Source of the DNA: JBKCUI01 sp052161625
Lineage (GTDB): Bacteria > Planctomycetota > Planctomycetia > Pirellulales > Pirellulaceae
Length of the DNA: 64,000 nt
Assembly (NCBI GenBank): GCA_052161625.1
Contig: CP197412.1
Direction: 5' to 3' (one strand)
Both the position numbers and the translations under genes were made by a program. Positions 44,965 through 52,552 of the stretch are shown here, one piece after another (position 1 is the first letter of the stretch; each line of letters begins with the position of its first letter). The notes below the pieces were generated by a model. The model saw only the letters and a list, made by a program, of their open reading frames with translations, was not told the DNA's origin and searched no databases.

Positions 44965-46497
44965 CTATTCGTACGAGTCCGTAAAAACTTGGGGTAAATC
45001 CGATCGAATCTCCCCTTGCCCCAACGACTTGTCGAAGAACTCTTTGATCTTTTTATCGTACAGCCCCGTTTTGTTGGGTGCCAGGGAAAGGTAGACCGCT
45101 CTTGCAGCTAGATCCGTTGGTTCGCGATCGCTTAGGGTCAGGTCGGACATGGCTAGGGCCAGACCGAGCGGAAGCTGATTCCAGTTGAACCGTTCGTTCT
45201 TGCCGGCAACGCGCACGACGATCGCTTCGTCGGTCACTTCGACAATATTGACCAGATTCTTTCCAACCGTGATTTCCTCCGTTCCTCGCGTTTTGGATCG
45301 GGCTTCTCGCATGGCATCGACGGCCATTTGATATAGCTGTCCTACCTGGTCGAGACGCTTTTGTTTCGCTTCCATCTCAGGAGTCATCGGTATCTGGACG
45401 GCCGCTTCCATCGCTTTGGCGAATGCCGCGAAATCGGTTTTCGCAAGCGCCTCTCGCCCACTCTTCATCGCTGCGACCCACTTCTCATTTTTCATGGCAT
45501 CGCGTCCCGGTGCATCCGGCGGCGGAGTCTCCGGAACGTTCGACTTGGGCATATCCAAATCAGGCAATGCAAAAGTGCCGGCGGGCTTGGCGAGGTCTGC
45601 CGGCAATTGCATCGGCTTGATATCAAACGGGGAGGGCAGCTCGGGCATGTCGTTGGGGGGGGCATTATCGGAAGAGGCATCGGGTGGTTCGCCGACGGGC
45701 AAGGTCGGTAGGTCCGATGCGACTGGAGGTTGATCCGCCTGCTTCGTTGCCTGTTCCTTCCTCCCCTCTTCGAATTCCCTTTGCAATTCGGTGGGAACGA
45801 CGTTTTGCGGCGCTTCTTGCTTGGCCAATCGCTTTTGGCTCGCCGCGAATTGAAAAGCGGCGTACGAGAGAAAGCCGGTGGCGGCGACCAAAATGGCCGA
45901 TACGGTGATGATCTGATTTCGCTGGCGTTTTCGCTTCATAGCCTGAATGCGTGCGGCTGCATTCGAGGAACCAGGACCGGCTCCTGGATTGGCTCCCGCT
46001 GAGCCCATCGGGATCGTTCCCACCGACAAAGAGGGAAGAGCTGGGCTGTTGGCAACCCTTGTCGTACGCAGAAGCTCCGCCCCCCGATGGACTGGCGCCA
46101 TGACAGCGACCAGCCCTGCATACCTCGCCTCGGGCTCTTGCCACGGTACAGTGAAATCCTGGGCTGGGAGTTGCGACGGATCAAAAGTAGCCATCGGATC
46201 GAGCGCGAGAAACTCAAGCTCAGATGCCGTCCTCCATTGCTGGTTGTAGGCGTCTCGTTTCTCGGCATCCAACAAGGTCGCTTGAGCTTCGCGAAGAATT
46301 TGGGCCACTTTCTGAGCCCGCGCCGGATTGGTCTTGCGATCGGACGCATTCCACGCCGCTGCGGATGCCTTCAACCCAGCTTTGATCTCTTCAAGTGTCG
46401 AAGTGGGCTCCAATCCGAGCAGACTGTAGTAATTCCAGTCCTGCCCCTGGATCTTTCGCCCCAAATGAAACTCGATCGCTTGGAGAATTTCAGACAT
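44965..46497 (-). CDS. J-like domain membrane protein, unknown function
   Basis: 510 residues. Residues about 20-85 read like a J domain (NYYSLLGLEPTSTLEEIKAGL, then RAQKVAQILREAQATLLDAEKRDAYN), but the HPD tripeptide needed to stimulate Hsp70 is not there; the loop has ASDRKTN. After a linker comes one membrane helix (about 195-218, IITVSAILVAATGFLSYAAF). A proline/aspartate-rich stretch (about 250-330) and a helical C-terminal domain follow, with KNLVNIVEVTDEAIVVRVAG near 425. J-like domains without HPD occur in planctomycete proteins as protein-interaction modules. Its partner is unknown. The next gene is another membrane protein on the same strand. Confidence 0.75.
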   Translation of the reverse strand: MSEILQAIEFHLGRKIQGQDWNYYSLLGLEPTSTLEEIKAGLKASAAAWNASDRKTNPARAQKVAQILREAQATLLDAEKRDAYNQQWRTASELEFLALDPMATFDPSQLPAQDFTVPWQEPEARYAGLVAVMAPVHRGAELLRTTRVANSPALPSLSVGTIPMGSAGANPGAGPGSSNAAARIQAMKRKRQRNQIITVSAILVAATGFLSYAAFQFAASQKRLAKQEAPQNVVPTELQREFEEGRKEQATKQADQPPVASDLPTLPVGEPPDASSDNAPPNDMPELPSPFDIKPMQLPADLAKPAGTFALPDLDMPKSNVPETPPPDAPGRDAMKNEKWVAAMKSGREALAKTDFAAFAKAMEAAVQIPMTPEMEAKQKRLDQVGQLYQMAVDAMREARSKTRGTEEITVGKNLVNIVEVTDEAIVVRVAGKNERFNWNQLPLGLALAMSDLTLSDREPTDLAARAVYLSLAPNKTGLYDKKIKEFFDKSLGQGEIRSDLPQVFTDSYE

Positions 46498-46556
46498 GGC
46501 AATTCACTAGGTATCGAAATGGGAAAGGCGACGGGTTGGGATTGGCATGCAATCGT

Positions 46557-46913
46557 TCAAGCGAACGGAGAATCGGGATTGTCCTCATCGGAATCCGCCT
46601 CGCTTTGCGCCCGCATCCATTTCGCTGCAAGCGAATAGGCGAGAGATACGGCAGCTGTCATCGCGAGGGGGGCCGCATAGCAGGCCATCAAAAACACAAG
46701 ATGCGTGGTTCGATCCGTTTCGCCCCGGCTCGACTTGGGAAGCCCCCAAAAATCATTGACGACATCGGAGATCATCGGAACACGCGTCGCCAAGAGGAGC
46801 AGAATGCAAATCCCAGCGTTGACGACAAGCAAAAGAAAAATCATCCCCAAACTAAATCGGGGACGAAAGGTTTCTTGGGAACCGAATGGATTGTGCGACG
46901 AATCAGCCGACAA
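46557..46913 (-). CDS. Small two-helix membrane protein
   Basis: 118 residues with two hydrophobic segments (about 20-43, SLGMIFLLLVVNAGICILLLL, and 72-92, VFLMACYAAPLAMTAAVSLAY) and an acidic Asp/Glu/Ser-rich C-terminus. No known domain. It is 59 bases upstream of the J-like gene in the same direction, so the two products may form a membrane complex. Confidence 0.7.
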   Translation of the reverse strand: MSADSSHNPFGSQETFRPRFSLGMIFLLLVVNAGICILLLLATRVPMISDVVNDFWGLPKSSRGETDRTTHLVFLMACYAAPLAMTAAVSLAYSLAAKWMRAQSEADSDEDNPDSPFA

Positions 46914-47062
46914 GATGAACCCTTCCTAAACGAGACGCCTTCCATTCTAGCTGGAGAAAGGGAACAGTGAGCCGGTTTGGTGGGTTCGGACGCCGATTTC
47001 ATTTTAAAACGGCGTCGGTATGGCAGTTTTAGAAGGGAGTTTTCGCTGCGAACGACGTCACC

Positions 47063-47398
47063 CTATTCTCCCAATTTGCGATCCCAGTTTTTCGAAATCG
47101 CGTCGATTGCCTTCTTCAGCTGATGCCATTGAACAAAGGCATGGTGCAAATCCAGTTTGCTAGCATCCTCGCGGTCGAAGCCTTGCTCGCTCACTCGAAT
47201 GGTTTCATCGAGTTCAAACATGGCCTCCCCAAATTTCGCATCCGTTCCGTCGTCGATGTCGGATGCTAGCAGATCGAGGCTGACCGATTCGGGGACTCGC
47301 AACATGATGCGATGAACCGCCCAAACTGCCGCGCATTCTTCATCGAAACAATCGACAATCCCCCGGAGAGAACCGCTTTGGACATAAAACTTCGCCAT
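47063..47398 (-). CDS. Small conserved protein (MAKFYVQSG type)
   Basis: 111 residues from the ATG at 47398; an earlier in-frame start at 47446 adds sequence that does not look conserved. Opens MAKFYVQSGSLRGIVDCFDE, a phrase I associate with a planctomycete family of small soluble proteins, then ECAAVWAVHRIML. The rest is helical and acidic. No function known. Confidence 0.7.
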   Translation of the reverse strand: MAKFYVQSGSLRGIVDCFDEECAAVWAVHRIMLRVPESVSLDLLASDIDDGTDAKFGEAMFELDETIRVSEQGFDREDASKLDLHHAFVQWHQLKKAIDAISKNWDRKLGE

Positions 47399-47666
47399 CG
47401 TACTCGCTTCGAAATCTTTTGGAGGGCCTGGATGCAAATCACTCAAGTTGCCGCGACGGCTTCGATACGCTCAAGGTGCAGTGGGACTCGAAGAGCGCGT
47501 CCTGACCATGCGGTCAAGCCTCGCTCACACCTTGGATATCGATCGAACGATCGTCGGCTTTGAGACTTTATCTTTATCGTTGCATCCATTGACACGAACG
47601 GTCATCATCCGAAGCGAACAAGGATTTCTTCGACGAAATTCTCAGTTTTCAACAAGGCCTCCAACT

Positions 47667-48986
47667 TTACTTCTTCCATTGACGATCGGCAAAGTCCATG
47701 TAACGTTGCCAATCAAAGGAAAGAATATCGTGGGCTCCTGTTCTGGCATGGTAGCCGATCGTTCCACCTACACTGGTATCAGGAGCCGGTGGGGTATCAC
47801 CCTCCAAGCCCGCGAGCCCGAGCATCTTGTAAACGGGTGTGGCAAAGTACCCGCTCAGATATTCCCCCTTTGGATCCGCCCACTGGTCCTCGGTCGCGCT
47901 CGCAATGTACACAGCGCGAGGTGCGATGCTGGCGATGATAAAATGCGCATCATGAGGCATGCTCTTTTCGTTCTTCGCGTATTTTTTAAAGTTCCCACAG
48001 AACCAATGGGGGAAAGAATTGTTGATGATCTCCACGGTTTCCCCGAAGTTGCGACGCTCCAATGCCGCTCCCCCGCAACCGGAGTTGTTCGAAATGACGA
48101 GACTAAACCTCTCGTCGTTCGCACCTGCCCACAGCGCCGCCTTGCCCAGTCGCGAGTGCCCGACGACGGCATAGTGGGTCTCTTTCAGTTCAGGTTGCTG
48201 CGATACCACGTCGAGCAATCGGGAGATCCCCCAACTCCACGCGGCGATCGTGCCCCATCGAGTGGGATGATTCGCATCGGGTTTCTGATCGGGATAGAGT
48301 CGGTGCACGCCGTTGTTAAAACCGTCATCGAAATCGGGATCGATATCTCCGTAATAAGCTGTTGCGACGGCATACCCGCGCGCGGTGATCTCTTCAATCG
48401 GCCATCGGCGCGATTGCTTTCCTCGACCTTGCTCGTTCGCTTGATTATTCGTAACCCCTGTGTCTTTGTTATTGGCAATCCAGGATTTAGGAATGCGTAG
48501 TGCAGGGTCTCCATCGATGGAATGATTGCCTTGGAAGTTCAATCCGAGGAAGGTCCCTTTGACCTTCTTTCCTTTGGGAAGGAATATTGCGAGATCCACT
48601 GCATGTTCTGCGGAGGGAGTCTTGAGGGTCACAACGATTTGCCGACGAAGCGTCTTGCCATCGTGCATTGTCGATTCTTCAACAACCTCCGATTTCAATT
48701 CCACGGCCCCGCTCGGTGCAAATCCGAATTGATGTTCGGCAAGGAGTTTGACCAACGCCTCGCGATGAGATTCCCAATTCTCGCGTGTAGCCTTTGCACC
48801 GCTTGGCAATACCATTGGGTTTGGCAACACCCCTACATCGATTTTGGCTTCGTCGTAGTTCACGTCTCGTCGCTGAGAGAATGCGTTGCTACTGAGCGGA
48901 ACAGCGAAACATCCGCACGCGAGAAGAGAGAAGAGGGTTCGTCGGAGCGATCCGGTGCGTCGGATAGGAGATCGGTTGGTTTTCAT
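47667..48986 (-). CDS. Exported CE15-type glucuronoyl esterase
   Basis: 439 residues with a signal peptide (about 1-37, SLLACGCFAVPLSSNAFS). The nucleophile motif is VVGHSRLGKAALWAGA near residue 277, matching the G-x-S-R-x-G-K signature of carbohydrate esterase family 15. The loop text DERFSLVISNNSGCGGAA follows, and the catalytic His is expected in YHARTGAHDILSFDW near the end. CE15 enzymes cleave ester bonds between 4-O-methyl-glucuronic acid of xylan and lignin alcohols; many bacterial members act on other uronate esters. The gene fits a polysaccharide-degrading lifestyle together with the sulfatases in this window. Confidence 0.9.
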   Translation of the reverse strand: MKTNRSPIRRTGSLRRTLFSLLACGCFAVPLSSNAFSQRRDVNYDEAKIDVGVLPNPMVLPSGAKATRENWESHREALVKLLAEHQFGFAPSGAVELKSEVVEESTMHDGKTLRRQIVVTLKTPSAEHAVDLAIFLPKGKKVKGTFLGLNFQGNHSIDGDPALRIPKSWIANNKDTGVTNNQANEQGRGKQSRRWPIEEITARGYAVATAYYGDIDPDFDDGFNNGVHRLYPDQKPDANHPTRWGTIAAWSWGISRLLDVVSQQPELKETHYAVVGHSRLGKAALWAGANDERFSLVISNNSGCGGAALERRNFGETVEIINNSFPHWFCGNFKKYAKNEKSMPHDAHFIIASIAPRAVYIASATEDQWADPKGEYLSGYFATPVYKMLGLAGLEGDTPPAPDTSVGGTIGYHARTGAHDILSFDWQRYMDFADRQWKK

Positions 48987-49226
48987 GAAGATGTCGATCG
49001 GCGAGAGGAAGGATGGGTGCGTCGCAACAGCAAACCAGTCGCAACGAAGTACTGAGGGGAGGGCATGTTCTCAGTTTAGCGATTCGAACCTCCCGTTGTG
49101 CGAAAGAATCTCGATGAGAAAGAATCTCGCGCAGATCGGTTACACTTTAGAGATGTTCCCCCGGGTTGACCCTGCCTGTCAGGGCAGCTCCGAATCTCCC
49201 ACCTTGCCTCCTCAGGATTCTTCACC

Positions 49227-50162
49227 ATGCGATTGTTCCCGCTGTCGGTCGGTATCTGGATGCCCCTTTTGGTTTCGATTTTCGCTTCGAGCCCTAACGC
49301 GAATGCGCAGGAAAGCACTTCCGAGAAGCTGCGCATCATCTGCTTTGGAGCGCATCCGGATGATGCCGAATATAAGAGCGGGGGTACTGCGGCGCTGTGG
49401 GCTCAGCAGGGGCACGCGGTGAAGCTCGTCTCGGTCACCAACGGAGATATCGGCCACTGGGAAATGTCCGGAGGAGCTCTAGCCCAGCGTCGAACCGCGG
49501 AGTCGACCGAAGTGGCGAGGAGGCTTGGAGTGACCTATGAAGTTCTCGATATACACGACGGAGAGCTTCTTCCCACGCTGGAGAACCGAAAGCTGATTAC
49601 CAAATTGATTCGCGAATGGAACGCGGACGTCGTGATCTCGCATAGGCCTTGGGATTACCATCCCGACCACCGCTATGTCGGAGTTCTTGTTCAAGACGCT
49701 GCGTACATGGTGGCTGTTCCCTTCTTTTGTCCCGATGTCAAACCGCTACAAAAGAACCCAGTCTTCCTTTACAGCAGCGACCGATTCAAGAAGCCTTATT
49801 CCTTCCGAGGGGACATCGCGGTCGCTATCGACGAGGTCTTTGAAAAGAAAGTCGATGCCCTGCTGGCACTTGAATCGCAGACCTTTGAAGGCGGAGCATT
49901 GGGATCGGCCGAGCAAATGGCCAAGGCCCCGCCGGCAAACCAACCGGAAGCCAGGAGAGCTTGGCTTCGCGAACGCTGGGAGCGTCGTCAGACCACGGAA
50001 GCAAACGACTTTCGCATGACCCTGGAAAAATGGTACGGGGCTGAGAAAGCGAAATCGATTCTCCATGCGGAAGTGTTCGAGATTTGCGAATATGGTCACC
50101 AGCCGAGCGAAGAGGAGATTCGCAAGTTGTTCCCGTTTTTCGGTGGTACGACCAGCAAATAG
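49227..50162 (+). CDS. Exported PIG-L/LmbE family deacetylase
   Basis: 311 residues. A signal peptide (1-28, ending ANAQ) precedes the metal motif AHPDD (H43-D46) and the later HPDH (about 145-148), the zinc ligands of PIG-L de-N-acetylases. The family removes acetyl groups from GlcNAc-type sugars. Export suggests action on extracellular or periplasmic amino sugars. An AGGA lies eleven bases before the ATG. It is convergent with the amidase, with an inverted repeat between them. Confidence 0.92.
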   Translation: MRLFPLSVGIWMPLLVSIFASSPNANAQESTSEKLRIICFGAHPDDAEYKSGGTAALWAQQGHAVKLVSVTNGDIGHWEMSGGALAQRRTAESTEVARRLGVTYEVLDIHDGELLPTLENRKLITKLIREWNADVVISHRPWDYHPDHRYVGVLVQDAAYMVAVPFFCPDVKPLQKNPVFLYSSDRFKKPYSFRGDIAVAIDEVFEKKVDALLALESQTFEGGALGSAEQMAKAPPANQPEARRAWLRERWERRQTTEANDFRMTLEKWYGAEKAKSILHAEVFEICEYGHQPSEEEIRKLFPFFGGTTSK

Positions 50163-50206
50163 CGAGCGTTGACTCCATATGCGATTCCACAAAGAAGAAT
50201 GCCTCT

Positions 50207-50266
50207 CGCAACGGCGTTAAGACGCAAAGAATTCCAGTCAGAGCTTTGCGACTTAGCGCCGTAGCG
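50207..50266. repeat. Inverted repeat of the 23-base dispersed unit
   Basis: The left arm (50207-50229, starting CGCAACGGCG, ending ACGCAAAG) and right arm (50244-50266) pair at 20 of 23 positions across a 14-base loop. The arms resemble the units at 25513 and 34903. Located between the stops of the PIG-L gene and the convergent amidase, so the hairpin might also end transcripts. Confidence 0.75.
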
Positions 50267-50290
50267 TGCACTCGATTTCCAACCTGCGAA

Positions 50291-51508
50291 CTACTTGCTA
50301 CCCAGCTTCGCTCTCGCAGCTTCGATTTGAGCTTTCTGAGAACGGACACCTTCGAGCAAATACTCCCAGTCCAAGGCAGGGCCTGGATCCGTCTTGTTGG
50401 ACTGAACGTGATAGTGCCCCAAGATGCCTGAGAATGAGGCCCATTGTTCGTCGCTGAGCGTCCGGTCGATGATCTTGCCCTCCGGAGTTCGCGGAGCGTC
50501 CGGCTTCAGTTTCGGAAAGATGTCACTCAACGCGGCGGAGAGTTTGATCAAGGCCGCGTATTGCTCAGGAGTGTAGTCGTATTGCACATAGTCGCGTCCA
50601 TGGATCGAACCCTGGACCGGTTCAGGTCGCCTCGGTCGAAGCGTTTTGTCCAAGAGTGACTCGCGCCCCTTGATGCTTTCGGGGAAAGTTAGCCGTACCT
50701 GCCCCGATTCGTCGGTTCGATACCACTTTGCAAATGGATTGTCGCGAGAGTCGGGCCTGTAAGCACCGATGTTGGCGATCTCGATACCGATGCTCCGATC
50801 GTTCGCCTTCGTCGAATGCCAAGCTCTCTCTTTGAGGTCAAGGGTTTGGTAGATCGTGCCATCGGCATCCAGCATAAAGTGAACGCTCAGTCCCCGTTTG
50901 TCGTGCAAAATGTAGAAGCACTGAGCGCTCGTCCCGCAGACGTCGAAGTGCAACACGAACTGGTCGACTTTTTCCTGCAAGGTGTTCAGATCCCAACCGC
51001 CACCTCGAATCTCTGCGAGTTGCTCTGGGGTAAACTCGGTCGCCGATGCCCGCTCGTATCGAAGCCCATATCGATCCGGATGCAGTTCCTGGGGCTTGGT
51101 GACAAAGTCGACCTTCCCTGCCTTCATGTCCTCGACCGTTTTCTCCCAACTTCGCTTATCGAAAGGAGAGAAGCGGCGAGTGGTTCGGTAAGCGTCATAA
51201 CCACCCTTATCCATCCAGAGTTTGACAGGTGTTCCGATCCGGTAAAGTTGTCCACAGACGACGATTTCATCACCGTGCCGCGTTTGAAAGCCAAGGTCCG
51301 GATCGGCCGCAGCGAGGCGAGCGGACTGGAGGGAGATCATGCCGACCCATGCGATTCCGACTACCGCCGAAGCTTTTGTCAGAGCAAGGAGCCTTTGGAG
51401 AATGGGAGAGCAACCGAAAAACGGTACTACAACGTTCCGACTCGCGATCATGGGATACTTTCTTGGGATGGGGTGCCAGCGGTGGATAGGGTGAGGATAA
51501 AACATCAT
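50291..51508 (-). CDS. N-acetylmuramoyl-L-alanine amidase (Amidase_2 type), exported
   Basis: 405 residues. The ATG at 51508 has GGAG nine bases upstream. A hydrophobic segment (about 45-67, ASAVVGIAWVGMISLQSARLA) acts as signal or anchor. The Amidase_2 zinc ligands are readable in VLHFDVCGTS, in RAWHSTKANDRSIGIEIAN, and in the C-terminal GHYHVQSNKTDPGPALDW, which also supplies the conserved Lys-x-DPG motif. The enzyme cleaves the amide between MurNAc and the stem peptide. Planctomycetes have peptidoglycan, so wall recycling or remodelling is plausible. Confidence 0.92.
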   Translation of the reverse strand: MMFYPHPIHRWHPIPRKYPMIASRNVVVPFFGCSPILQRLLALTKASAVVGIAWVGMISLQSARLAAADPDLGFQTRHGDEIVVCGQLYRIGTPVKLWMDKGGYDAYRTTRRFSPFDKRSWEKTVEDMKAGKVDFVTKPQELHPDRYGLRYERASATEFTPEQLAEIRGGGWDLNTLQEKVDQFVLHFDVCGTSAQCFYILHDKRGLSVHFMLDADGTIYQTLDLKERAWHSTKANDRSIGIEIANIGAYRPDSRDNPFAKWYRTDESGQVRLTFPESIKGRESLLDKTLRPRRPEPVQGSIHGRDYVQYDYTPEQYAALIKLSAALSDIFPKLKPDAPRTPEGKIIDRTLSDEQWASFSGILGHYHVQSNKTDPGPALDWEYLLEGVRSQKAQIEAARAKLGSK

Positions 51509-51638
51509 AGAGGGATTCTCCAGGAATTCACCATGAAAAAGGATCGGCTCGGGCTGGAGATTGATTGATGCCCCCGTCGCGTTGGTTTAATCTAAGCATT
51601 CGAAATTCCATTTCCGAATTGACTCAGCAGGACAGACC

Positions 51639-51998
51639 ATGGCAACTTACCGCCGCATAACCGTTACCGAAGAAGACGGCGTCAGCATCGTTCGTTTCGT
51701 CGACAAGAAGATTGTTGACTCAGGGAGCATCGAACAACTCGGTGAAGAACTCAACGCCCTGGTGACCGTCGAAAAGCGACCGAACATTTTGCTCAACTTT
51801 GATGGGGTCGATTTCTTGTCCAGCGCTGCTTTGAACAAGCTCATATCGCTCAATACCAAAGTGAAGGGGATCGCAGGACGTCTGAAACTCTCCAACCTCC
51901 GCGCGGAGATCAAAGAGGTTTTCAAGATTACGAAGTTGGACCGATTGTTCGATTTGCGAGCAACGCAAGACGACGCCATGGCGGCCTTCAAGCTCTAA
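51639..51998 (+). CDS. STAS-domain anti-sigma factor antagonist (RsbV-like)
   Basis: 119 residues, a single STAS domain. The phosphorylatable Ser lies in GVDFLSSAALNKLI near residue 66, and ILLNFDGVDFL forms the preceding strand. Such proteins bind an anti-sigma kinase when unphosphorylated and release a sigma factor. It is followed 43 bases on by the matching kinase-like gene, a minimal partner-switching module. No PP2C phosphatase or sigma gene is adjacent. Confidence 0.93.
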   Translation: MATYRRITVTEEDGVSIVRFVDKKIVDSGSIEQLGEELNALVTVEKRPNILLNFDGVDFLSSAALNKLISLNTKVKGIAGRLKLSNLRAEIKEVFKITKLDRLFDLRATQDDAMAAFKL

Positions 51999-52041
51999 GG
52001 TACGAGCAGGCGTCACGACCTTTCGATAGGACGGAGGCATT

Positions 52042-52485
52042 ATGCCATCGATTGACGAAACTTGGTTTCTGGACAAATGGATTCCCAGCGATCTCGGGAT
52101 CGCCCACGAAATCATCGAAGAACTGATGCAGGCCATGGAGAAAGCTGGCTGGCCAGGTGGCGACATGTTCCATGTCCAAATGGCATTGGAAGAAGCCATC
52201 GTCAACGCAATCGAACACGGCAACCAGCGAACTGTCGACAAAAAGGTACGAGTGGAATTCGAAGTCTCGGCAAACCAGTCGAGAATGCGAATCACGGACG
52301 AAGGAGAAGGGTTCGATCACCGAAACCTGGCGGATCCCACCTCCGAAGAAAGGCTCGACAAGCCGCGTGGACGAGGTGTCCTGTTGATGCGAGAGCTCAT
52401 GTCCCACTCCGAATACAACGATCCCGGAAACCAAGTCACCTTGATCAAAAACCGATCGAGCGAAACGCAAACCGAAGACGAATAG
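52042..52485 (+). CDS. Anti-sigma regulatory Ser kinase, HATPase (RsbW-like)
   Basis: 147 residues with a strong GGAGG five bases before the ATG. The GHKL ATPase motifs are visible: N-box MALEEAIVNAIEHGN, G1 ITDEGEGFDHRNL and G2 RGVLLMRELM. It should phosphorylate the STAS protein encoded just upstream and sequester a sigma factor. The first 40 residues (LDKWIPSDLGIAHEIIEELM) are normal for the family. Target sigma factor unknown. Confidence 0.93.
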   Translation: MPSIDETWFLDKWIPSDLGIAHEIIEELMQAMEKAGWPGGDMFHVQMALEEAIVNAIEHGNQRTVDKKVRVEFEVSANQSRMRITDEGEGFDHRNLADPTSEERLDKPRGRGVLLMRELMSHSEYNDPGNQVTLIKNRSSETQTEDE

Positions 52486-52552
52486 GACACTTCTTCGCGC
52501 GAATGTCGTATATTGAGGACCCTTGATTCATCCCTCACCAAGGATCCTTTCG

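Noticed and set aside
47448..48500. 350-codon plus-strand open frame
   Set aside because: It lies opposite the CE15 esterase gene, has no protein family text and is Arg/Ser-rich as expected for an antisense frame.
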